The notes beneath the pieces are model-generated. The model was not told the origin of the DNA, ran no database searches, and saw only the letters and a list, made by a program, of their open reading frames with translations. A DNA stretch of 7,868 nucleotides from an uncultured Shinella sp. (GTDB lineage Bacteria > Pseudomonadota > Alphaproteobacteria > Rhizobiales > Rhizobiaceae): the NCBI GenBank assembly GCA_946481465.1, contig CAMLOC010000138.1, positions 1 through 7,868 of the forward strand. Reading direction: 5' to 3'. Both the position numbers and the translations under genes were made by a program. Positions within the stretch are counted from its first letter, which is position 1. Each line of letters opens with the position of its first letter. Shown piece after piece: positions 1 through 5,066 of the stretch.

Positions 1-394
1 GCAGCAGCGCGAAGGACTGGAAGACCATGCTGATATCGCGGCGCCGCAGCGCGATCAGCTCGCCGCGCGGCATGCGCGCAACGTCGCGGCCCTCGATCTC
101 GATCGACCCCGACGTGGGTTCGATCAGCCGGTTGATGAGGCGCAGCATGGTGGACTTGCCGGAGCCCGAAAGCCCCATGATGACGAAGATCTCGCCGGTG
201 CGGATATCGAAGCTGGCGTTGTTGACGCCGATGGTGCAGCCGGTGGCCGCATGGATCTCCGCCTTGGTCCTTCCGGCTTTCAGAAGCTCGAGGGCCCTGT
301 CGGGCCGCTCGCCGAAAACCTTGAAGACGTTCTTGATACTGATCTTGATCCCCCGGTCGTTTGCCGAAGGATCGCTCTCAGTTGCAAAAGCCAT
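1..394 (-). CDS. proV: Glycine betaine/proline-type ABC transporter ATP-binding protein, ProV/QAT family (partial, 3' end missing)
   Basis: This is the N-terminal 131 residues of the cytoplasmic ATPase that energises uptake of a quaternary amine or proline-type osmolyte. The Walker A motif GLSGSGKST lies at residues 74-82, followed by LRLINRLIEPTSG. The Q-loop region VFQSFALL begins at 124, with the glutamine at 126. The segment ALELLKAGRTKAEI, then TGCTIGVNNASF, before Walker A is typical of the glycine betaine/proline ATPase family (ProV, OpuAA) and is not found in generic ABC ATPases. The start is the ATG at 394, preceded by AGGA at a short spacing. The rest of the gene, including signature motif, Walker B and any C-terminal CBS domains, lies outside the window, so full length cannot be judged. 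Permease (ProW-like) and binding-protein (ProX-like) genes are expected beyond position 1. The family call is secure. The exact substrate (glycine betaine, choline, proline betaine) is not decided by this fragment. Confidence 0.93.
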   Translation of the reverse strand, partial: MAFATESDPSANDRGIKISIKNVFKVFGERPDRALELLKAGRTKAEIHAATGCTIGVNNASFDIRTGEIFVIMGLSGSGKSTMLRLINRLIEPTSGSIEIEGRDVARMPRGELIALRRRDISMVFQSFALL

Positions 395-523
395 ATTGTC
401 CTGGGCCCGGCTCCGGAAGCGGGGCGCTCTCCTTTGTTGATTGTCTGCCGATGATGCACTCAGCGGGATGGAATACGCGCAGGCCGAAAGGCTTCGCAAA
501 AGCGATAGCGCGTCGCAATGTGG

Positions 524-562
524 ATACTGTTTGGCACATTGCTGCCGTAATGTCCACAGTAT
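524..562. repeat. Imperfect inverted repeat over the candidate proV -10 region
   Basis: The left arm is ATACTGT (524-530), GG (533-534) and ACATT (536-540). The right arm is AATGT (549-553), CC (554-555) and ACAGTAT (556-562). Fourteen base pairs are matched, with small bulges in the left arm and an 8-base centre. The right arm overlaps the TATACT hexamer of the candidate promoter, as expected for an operator, but it could also form an RNA stem in the leader. Which factor would bind is unknown. Confidence 0.4.
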
Positions 563-587
563 AAGAAAAAAATTCTATTTTTAAGCC
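558..587 (-). promoter_or_regulatory. Candidate promoter for the proV-like gene
   Basis: Read on the minus strand, a -10-like hexamer TATACT (563 to 558) sits downstream of an A/T-rich tract. The -35 position (around 581-587, GCTTAA/GGCTTA) matches the sigma-70 consensus poorly, so the promoter may depend on an activator or another sigma factor. The implied leader before the ATG at 394 would be roughly 155 nt. This is inference from base pattern only. Confidence 0.3.
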
Positions 588-601
588 TGATTTCGCCTGA
601 T
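585..601. repeat. GCCTGAT direct repeat, 10-bp spacing
   Basis: Two exact copies of GCCTGAT lie at 585-591 and 595-601, exactly one helical turn apart. They are at and just upstream of the position where the -35 box of the candidate proV promoter would be. On the minus strand they read ATCAGGC-gaa-ATCAGGC. The location suits an activator or response-regulator site. A seven-base repeat can also arise by chance. Confidence 0.35.
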
Positions 602-658
602 AATCGGAACGATTTCGCGGCGAAATTCCGGGGGCGGCAAGGCGCGCCCGCGGGTTTG

Positions 659-681
659 CCCGGAGCGCGCCGGCGTCCGGG
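659..681 (-). terminator. Weak stem-loop downstream of the SDR gene
   Basis: CCCGGA (659-664) pairs with TCCGGG (676-681) around an 11-base GC-rich loop. It starts about 14 nt past the SDR stop codon on the minus strand. No U-run follows, so it does not meet the pattern of an intrinsic terminator. It may only protect the 3' end of the transcript, or be chance pairing in GC-rich DNA. Confidence 0.2.
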
Positions 682-694
682 CCGACCTCCCCGC

Positions 695-1486
695 TCACTC
701 CCGGTTGCCGAGCCCGTAGCGGGCGGCGGCGCGGGCGCGCGAAAGGTTGGGCCTCAGGGCGTCGCGGGCGGCAAGTAACGCGTCGAGATCGGCGGTGTCC
801 GGCAGGGAGGGAACGGTCAGCGTCTCGCCGAGGTCGAGGCCGGCCAATGCCGCGTCGACCATCTCCTCGACATCCATCACCATGGCCGCCGGCAGGGTTT
901 CGAGCTTCTCTTCTTCCCAGATCGCGGTGCGCGTGATGCCCGGCAGCACGCCCTGCACGCGCACGCCGGCCGGGGCAAGCTGCGCCTGCAGCGCCTCGGT
1001 GAAGGCCAGCACGAAGGCCTTCGTCGCGGGATAGACGGCGGTGAAGGCGGCCGGCATCAGGGCGGTCACGGAGGTCATGTTGATGATCGTGCCCCTGCCT
1101 GCCGCGGCAAGCCGTGGGGCGATCGCGGCGGCAAGGCGCGTGACGGCGAGGATGTTGAGGTTGATCATGCCGGTGACGGTCGCCGGGTCCAGTTCCGTGA
1201 TCATGCCTTCTCCGGCAATGCCGGCATTGTTGACGAGGCCGGTGATGGTGGCATCCTCGCGAAGGCGTTTTTCGACCAGCGCCAGCCCCTCGGGCTGTGC
1301 GAGGTCGGCGGGGAGGATTTCGACGGCGACGCCGTGTGCCGTCCGCAGCCGTTCGGCGAGCGCTGCCAGCCTGTCGGCGCGCCGGGCGACGAGCAGCAGG
1401 TCGTGGCCCCGGCGGGCGAGCCGGTCCGCATAGATCGCGCCGATGCCGTCGGATGCGCCGGTGACGAGAAACGTGTCCTTGCTCAT
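695..1486 (-). CDS. Short-chain dehydrogenase/reductase (classical SDR, DltE/COG0300-like)
   Basis: This is a 263-residue cytoplasmic NAD(P)-dependent oxidoreductase of normal length for a classical SDR. The Rossmann glycine motif TGASDGIG is at residues 9-16, NNAG at 86-89, the catalytic serine at 139 (in NMTSVT), and the YPATK active site at Tyr152 and Lys156, so the catalytic set is complete. The arginines after the second strand (VARR, 33-36) suggest a preference for NADPH. The ATG at 1486 is preceded by AGGAG at 7 nt. The gene lies 81 bp downstream of the hydrolase on the same strand and is probably in the same transcription unit, under the divergent AraC-type regulator. Substrate cannot be read from sequence; an aldehyde, ketone or short-chain alcohol is possible. 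The family call is firm, the specific reaction unknown. Confidence 0.93.
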   Translation of the reverse strand: MSKDTFLVTGASDGIGAIYADRLARRGHDLLLVARRADRLAALAERLRTAHGVAVEILPADLAQPEGLALVEKRLREDATITGLVNNAGIAGEGMITELDPATVTGMINLNILAVTRLAAAIAPRLAAAGRGTIINMTSVTALMPAAFTAVYPATKAFVLAFTEALQAQLAPAGVRVQGVLPGITRTAIWEEEKLETLPAAMVMDVEEMVDAALAGLDLGETLTVPSLPDTADLDALLAARDALRPNLSRARAAARYGLGNRE

Positions 1487-1520
1487 GGTTTGTCTCCTGG
1501 ATGAGGGAATTGGATGAACG

Positions 1521-1550
1521 GCGCCGGGCCGGCGCTCTTCGGCGCCGAAG
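1521..1550. repeat. Two adjacent perfect palindromes between the hydrolase and SDR genes
   Basis: GCGCCGG-g-CCGGCGC (1521-1535) and CTTCGGCGCCGAAG (1537-1550) lie side by side in the 81-bp gap between the two minus-strand genes. As RNA each can form a hairpin of 5-7 base pairs. No U-run follows, so a transcript-processing or mRNA-stability element is more likely than a terminator. The high GC content makes chance palindromes more likely. Confidence 0.4.
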
Positions 1551-1567
1551 CCCGTGCCGGAAGGCGG

Positions 1568-2395
1568 TCAGGCGTTGATGAAGTCGAGAAGGTCGGCGTT
1601 GAACCGGTCCTGATGGGTCTGCGTCAGGCCGTGGTCGGCGCCCTCATAGACCTTCAGCACGGCGTGCTTGACGATCCTGGCGGTCGACAGGGCGGCCGCG
1701 CCGATCGGCACGATCTGGTCGTCGTCGCCGTGCAGCACCAGCGTCGGCTTGTCGAAGGCCTTGAGATCCTGATGGAAATCGCTCTCGGAAAAGGCACGGA
1801 TGCTGTCGAGCTGGCCCTTGAGGCCGCCCATCATGCCCTGCCGCCAGAATTCCTCGCGAATGCCCTCGGAAATGACCGCGCCGTCGCGGTTGTAGCCGTA
1901 GAAGGGGATGGTCAGATCCTTGAAGAACTGGCTGCGGTTGTCATAGGTGCCCTTGCGGATGCCGTCGAAGACGTCGATGGGCAGGCCGCCGGGGTTCGCT
2001 TCCGTCTTCAGCATCAGCGGCGGGACGGCGCCGATCAGCGCGATTTTGGCGACGCGGTCCGTCCCGTGGCGGCCGACATAGCGGGTGACTTCGCCGCCGC
2101 CGGTGGAATGGCCGACCAGGATGACGGCGCGAAGGTCGAGTTTTTCGATGAGTTCGGCGAGGTCGTCGGCATACTGGTCCATGGTGTTGTCGTGCCAGAC
2201 CTGGTCCGACCGGCCATGGCTGCGGCGATCGTGGGCGATGGTGCGGAAACCCTGGTTGGCGAAGAACACCATCTGCGCGTCCCAGGTGTCGGCGCTGAGC
2301 GGCCAGCCGTGGGAGAACAGGATGGGCTGGCCGTCGCGCGGGCCCCAGTCCTTGTAGAAGATGTGCGTACCGTCGCGGGTCGTGATCGTGCTCAT
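1568..2395 (-). CDS. Alpha/beta hydrolase of the cofactor-free haloperoxidase/arylesterase (perhydrolase) family
   Basis: This 275-residue protein matches the usual length of the non-heme chloroperoxidase/arylesterase family. It has the oxyanion-hole motif SHGWPL (28-33), [10 protein letters not shown] (54-63), the nucleophile elbow GHSTGG with Ser97, the acid in HGDDDQIVP (Asp226 by family position) and the base in GADHGL (His255). These enzymes hydrolyse small aryl or acyl esters; many also make peracids from carboxylic acids and hydrogen peroxide, which gave them the name haloperoxidase. The proline after the oxyanion-hole tryptophan (Trp31-Pro32) is the residue associated with perhydrolase activity in studied members such as the Pseudomonas fluorescens aryl esterase L29P variant. 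No signal peptide is seen, so it is probably cytoplasmic. AGGAG lies 8 nt before the ATG. It is divergent from the GlxA-type regulator and probably co-transcribed with the SDR gene. The natural substrate is unknown. Confidence 0.93.
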   Translation of the reverse strand: MSTITTRDGTHIFYKDWGPRDGQPILFSHGWPLSADTWDAQMVFFANQGFRTIAHDRRSHGRSDQVWHDNTMDQYADDLAELIEKLDLRAVILVGHSTGGGEVTRYVGRHGTDRVAKIALIGAVPPLMLKTEANPGGLPIDVFDGIRKGTYDNRSQFFKDLTIPFYGYNRDGAVISEGIREEFWRQGMMGGLKGQLDSIRAFSESDFHQDLKAFDKPTLVLHGDDDQIVPIGAAALSTARIVKHAVLKVYEGADHGLTQTHQDRFNADLLDFINA

Positions 2396-2525
2396 GGGTC
2401 CGTCTCCTTTTGTCGGGGACTTGATTGCCTCCCGTGTGAAGAGAGATACTCTGGCCTGCGCTCGGACTGGATTGGCGCTTCCGACAGAAGGCGCGCCGAA
2501 ACTGACAAAAGGCGGAGGACGCGCA
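2396..2525. promoter_or_regulatory. Divergent control region with three GACAnAAGG elements
   Basis: This 130-bp spacer separates the hydrolase (minus) from the GlxA-type regulator (plus). GACAGAAGGCG (2483-2493) and GACAAAAGGCG (2504-2514) are direct repeats differing at one of 11 bases and spaced by exactly 21 bp. A third copy, GACAAAAGGAG, runs on the minus strand (2414 to 2404). The outer two form a perfect 9-bp inverted repeat, 2406-2414 with 2504-2512. AraC-family half-sites are classically direct repeats about 21 bp apart (araI1/I2), so these are candidate operators for the adjacent regulator. Caution: the two outer copies abut the Shine-Dalgarno sequences of the two genes, which accounts for part of their likeness. 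Confidence 0.4.
2421..2450 (+). promoter_or_regulatory. Candidate promoter for the GlxA-type regulator
   Basis: TTGATT (2421-2426) and GATACT (2445-2450), separated by 18 bp, resemble sigma-70 -35 and -10 boxes reading toward the regulator. The 21-bp-spaced GACAnAAGG repeats would lie downstream of the start site, which suits autorepression. No equally good promoter is obvious toward the hydrolase. Pattern-based and uncertain. Confidence 0.3.
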
Positions 2526-3479
2526 ATGGAAGTCGGATTGATGCTCTATCGGGATTGCCAGGCCGCCATGGTGCACGGCATCACCGATCTCTTCGCCATC
2601 GCGTCGGTCTTCTCGCGGGATCGCGGCGGGCCGGCCGTGCGGGTCAGCCATTGGCGGATGGGTGAGGAAGAGCGCTTCTCCCGCTGCCACGACACCGATC
2701 CCGGCGCCCCCGGGACACCCGATATCCTGATCGTGCCCGGCCGGCTGACGGGACCGGCCGAGGCGGAGGAGGCGGCGCCCTACGCCCGCTGGCTGCTGGA
2801 CCACCACGGGCAGGGCGCGACGCTCGCTTCCACCTGCGGCGGGGCGTTCATCCTGGCGGCGACGGGCCTGCTTTCCGGCCGCCCCGCCACCACGCACTGG
2901 CTGTTCGCCGACCGATTTCGCGCGCGCTTTCCCGATGTGCGCGTGGAGGCGGACAAGATCGTCATCGAGGACGGCGACATCATCACCGCCGGTGGGCTGA
3001 TGGCCTGGACCGATCTCGGCCTGCGCATCGTCGACCGCCTGCTCGGCCCTTCGGTGACGATCGAGACCGGCAAGTTCCTGCTGATCGACCCTTCCGGGCG
3101 CGAGCAGCGGCACTACAGCAACTTCGCGCCGCGCCTCACCCATGGCGACGAGGCGGTGCTGAAGGTGCAGCACTGGTTGCAGGAGCGCGGCGGCCGGCCC
3201 ACCAGCGTCGCGGACATGGCGGGCCACGCGCGGCTGGAAGAGCGCACCTTCCTGCGCCGCTTCAAGACGGCGACCGGCATGAAGCCGATCGAATATGTCC
3301 AGCATCTCAGGATCGGCAAGGCGCGGGAGCTTCTGGAGTTCACGCGGCGGACCGTCGACCAGATCGCCTTTGCGGTGGGTTATGAGGACGCCGCCGCCTT
3401 CCGCCGCGTGTTCCACCGCATCCTCGGGCTTTCGCCCGGTGAATATCGCAGCCGGTTCTCGGTCGCCTTGGCGGCGTGA
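2526..3479 (+). CDS. GlxA-type transcriptional regulator (DJ-1/PfpI-like domain plus AraC HTH domain)
   Basis: This 317-residue protein has an N-terminal DJ-1/PfpI (class I glutamine amidotransferase-like) domain, about residues 1-190, and a C-terminal AraC/XylS DNA-binding domain, about 208-312. The amidotransferase-like fold keeps the nucleophile-elbow cysteine Cys104 in STCGGAF, with ATTHW at 121-125. In this regulator family the domain is generally taken to be a sensor rather than an enzyme. The first helix-turn-helix spans about 226-247 ([20 protein letters not shown]) and the second about 276-305, ending in the typical GLSPGEYR. The ATG at 2526 is chosen because GGAGG (2514-2518) precedes it by 7 nt and the protein starts as family members do; longer in-frame starts would run into the divergent hydrolase gene. 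It probably controls the divergent hydrolase-SDR pair and itself. Its ligand is unknown. It ends 13 bp from the convergent diguanylate cyclase gene. Confidence 0.93.
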   Translation: MEVGLMLYRDCQAAMVHGITDLFAIASVFSRDRGGPAVRVSHWRMGEEERFSRCHDTDPGAPGTPDILIVPGRLTGPAEAEEAAPYARWLLDHHGQGATLASTCGGAFILAATGLLSGRPATTHWLFADRFRARFPDVRVEADKIVIEDGDIITAGGLMAWTDLGLRIVDRLLGPSVTIETGKFLLIDPSGREQRHYSNFAPRLTHGDEAVLKVQHWLQERGGRPTSVADMAGHARLEERTFLRRFKTATGMKPIEYVQHLRIGKARELLEFTRRTVDQIAFAVGYEDAAAFRRVFHRILGLSPGEYRSRFSVALAA

Positions 3480-3492
3480 GCCGGCAGCAACA

Positions 3493-4791
3493 TCAGGCGG
3501 CGCGCGTCACGACGCGGTTGCGGCCCGTCCGCTTGGCTTCGTACAGCGCATTGTCGGCCCTGAGGATCGCCGAGCCGAAGGATTCGTCCGACGGATCGGC
3601 GAGCGTGGCGCCGATGCTGACGCTGAGCGGGAGCGCGGCGCCCTCGATGTCGAAGGGCAGGGCGTGGATCGCCGTGCGGATGCGCTCGGCCAGCGTCACG
3701 GCCGCCGCCGGTTCGTCCGCCGCCAGCAGGATGGCGAATTCCTCGCCGCCGAGCCGCGCGAAACGATCGCCCGGGCGCACGACCGCCTGGCAGCGCCGGG
3801 CGAATTCCATGAGGACGAGGTCGCCCGCGCGGTGGCCGTGCGTGTCGTTGATCGACTTGAAATGATCGATATCCAGCATGAGCACGCCCATGGACGCGCA
3901 GCCGCCCGGCCTGGAGAAGATCTCTTCCGCCTCCTCGAAGAAGCGCCGGCGGTTCAGGATGCCGGTCAGGGGATCGGTGTTGGCGAGGGCCTTGAGTTGC
4001 TCGGCATAGGCCCGCTCCTTCGTGACGTCGATATAGAGGTTGACGTTGAAGTTGCCGATCGTCCTTTGCCGGAACTGGATGCGCTTCGTCGCGCCGCTCG
4101 CCGTCCTGACGTCGAGATCGAACGGCGTCATCTCGCGATTCTCCCGCCGGGCATCCGCGATCGAGGCGTGCCACTGGGTGCGGGCGTATTCACGATATTG
4201 CGGATCGGGATAGACGAGCCGCCACCAGTCCTCGATGCTTTCGATCTCGTCCTGGGTATAGCCGAACAGCGCCTTGAAGGTCGAGTTGGCGAACTGGATC
4301 TGGTCGTCGCTGCTGGCGATCTCGAAGCCGAAGGGCAGCCAGTCGAGGAGCGAGATCATCTGCTCCTGCCAGCCGGCAAGGGAGACGGAGCCCTGCGGCG
4401 GCGCGTCGGTGAAGGTGAACAGGCGCACGAGGTCTCCCTCGACCGCGATCTTGGTGACCTGCACCATCAGAACGCGCTCCTGCGCCTGCACCGAGGCGCG
4501 GACGAGCAGCAGTTCGCCCGGCACGCCGATCGGCGCGACGTTCCAGATTTGCGAGAGCAGGATGCTCGCCTCGCGACCGACCAGGTCTTCCATCGGCAGG
4601 TCTTCGAAGGCATCCAGCCCCAGCCCGAACAGGACCGCGGCATTGGCGTTCGCCCGGCGTACATGCAGCGTGCCCTTGTCGACCAGCACCATCGGCGCGC
4701 CGACGCACCCCATCCAGAAGTCGATTTCCTCCCGGGACCTGCCGTAGGGAACAGGGTTCCTCTCGGTTGGCTGCGACGCTGTACTGCTCAT
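3493..4791 (-). CDS. Diguanylate cyclase with two N-terminal PAS-like domains
   Basis: This 432-residue protein should make the second messenger c-di-GMP from two GTP. The GGDEF domain (about 265-430) begins with TDPLTGILNRR, has the metal-binding stretch LDIDHFK (Asp307) and an intact GGEEF active-site motif at 348-352. The product-inhibition I-site RPGD (Arg339, Asp342) is exactly five residues before it, so feedback inhibition is expected. There is no EAL domain. Residues about 22-130 look like a divergent PAS fold and about 140-260 like a second PAS domain of the PAS_3 type (FGFEIASSDDQIQFANSTF, then FGYTQDEI), ending in DVTKERA before the cyclase linker. No membrane segments or signal peptide are seen, so it senses in the cytoplasm. 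The ATG at 4791 has only a weak GGGA-like ribosome site. The signal, and any link to neighbouring genes, is unknown. Confidence 0.93.
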   Translation of the reverse strand: MSSTASQPTERNPVPYGRSREEIDFWMGCVGAPMVLVDKGTLHVRRANANAAVLFGLGLDAFEDLPMEDLVGREASILLSQIWNVAPIGVPGELLLVRASVQAQERVLMVQVTKIAVEGDLVRLFTFTDAPPQGSVSLAGWQEQMISLLDWLPFGFEIASSDDQIQFANSTFKALFGYTQDEIESIEDWWRLVYPDPQYREYARTQWHASIADARRENREMTPFDLDVRTASGATKRIQFRQRTIGNFNVNLYIDVTKERAYAEQLKALANTDPLTGILNRRRFFEEAEEIFSRPGGCASMGVLMLDIDHFKSINDTHGHRAGDLVLMEFARRCQAVVRPGDRFARLGGEEFAILLAADEPAAAVTLAERIRTAIHALPFDIEGAALPLSVSIGATLADPSDESFGSAILRADNALYEAKRTGRNRVVTRAA

Positions 4792-4906
4792 GCGATCCCG
4801 TACCCATCGTCATTCGTGCCAGGCCACACAGGCCTCCCGCGCCGAAGATAGCCGCCTAACGTAAGAAAAGGCTTAAGCGCCGGGCAATCTTTCGGCAGCG
4901 GATCAT

Positions 4907-4947
4907 CCTGCAAATTCGTGTCGCAAAGCGATAATTTCGTTTGCAGG
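4907..4947. repeat. Nested dyad upstream of ugpB
   Basis: CCTGCAAA (4907-4914) and TTTGCAGG (4940-4947) form a perfect 8-bp inverted repeat with centres 33 bp apart, about three helical turns. Within it, and nearly sharing its centre, is a second perfect dyad TCGC-aaa-GCGA (4921-4931). The right outer arm overlaps the candidate -35 box of ugpB. This layout suits an operator bound by a dimer or tetramer. The factor is not identifiable. Confidence 0.4.
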
Positions 4948-4966
4948 TTCGTTTGTCTTCGTTTTG
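4936..4966 (+). repeat. Three TTCGTTT direct repeats upstream of ugpB
   Basis: TTCGTTTG (4936-4943), TTCGTTTG (4948-4955) and TTCGTTTTG (4958-4966) are spaced 12 and 10 bp apart, close to one helical turn each. They fill the interval between the candidate -35 and -10 boxes of ugpB. Half-site arrays with about 11-bp spacing are typical of response regulators such as PhoB, but these repeats do not match the PhoB half-site. Confidence 0.4.
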
Positions 4967-5066
4967 AATGCGGCTTGCTTCGCTGCGAAGCGGGCCGGGG
5001 CGGGATCGAGGAGGATCTCCCTTCGGAACAGGTCGTTTCCAGCGGCCGGAACATCAGGGAGGAATC

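Larger units (their letters stand above)
395..694. other. Gene-free spacer upstream of proV and downstream of the SDR gene
   Basis: No convincing gene is seen in these 300 bases. The stretch holds the leader and probable promoter of the proV-like gene (minus strand) and the 3' flank of the SDR gene. Its middle (about 560-605) is markedly AT-rich against the GC-rich surroundings, with A and T runs around 566-582. It also contains a small hairpin TCGC-aaaa-GCGA at 494-505, a broken stem-loop at 605-630 (CGGAA/TTCCG around TTTCG/CGAAA), and the repeats listed separately. Confidence 0.6.
4792..5066. promoter_or_regulatory. Divergent control region between the diguanylate cyclase and ugpB
   Basis: This spacer must carry the promoter of the ugp operon and that of the cyclase gene. 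A plus-strand pair TTGCAG (4941-4946) and TTGAAT (4964-4969), 17 bp apart, is the best sigma-70-like candidate for ugpB and would give a leader of about 90 nt. It overlaps the TTCGTTT repeats and adjoins the nested dyad listed separately. In E. coli and Sinorhizobium the ugp genes are known to respond to phosphate starvation through PhoB, but I could not find a good Pho box here. No clear promoter for the cyclase stands out. Confidence 0.4.

Noticed and set aside
659..681. Intrinsic terminator for the SDR gene
   Set aside because: Only a 6-bp stem with an 11-base loop and no U-run; kept only as a weak stem-loop.
378..698. Minus-strand open frame of 106 codons upstream of proV
   Set aside because: It overlaps the proV start and the probable promoter, has no recognisable domain and no good ribosome site, and its composition changes with the AT-rich patch. 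It is probably not a gene.
1514..2665. Long plus-strand open frame opposite the hydrolase
   Set aside because: It is the antisense shadow of a clearly conserved hydrolase in GC-rich DNA; its protein shows no family motif.
1941..3416. Long minus-strand open frame across the hydrolase and the GlxA-type regulator
   Set aside because: It runs antisense to the regulator and out of frame with the hydrolase; low-complexity composition, no motif.
3480..3492. Bidirectional terminator between the convergent regulator and diguanylate cyclase genes
   Set aside because: The gap is 13 bp with no stem-loop or T-run.
3295..4851. 518-codon plus-strand frame opposite the diguanylate cyclase
   Set aside because: Antisense shadow of an intact PAS-PAS-GGDEF protein; rich in Arg, Gly, Ala and Asp without any domain.
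4953..4970. Possible Pho box upstream of ugpB
   Set aside because: TTGTCTT matches five of seven bases of a PhoB half-site, but the second half 11 bp later (TTGAATG) matches only about two of seven. Too weak to call.
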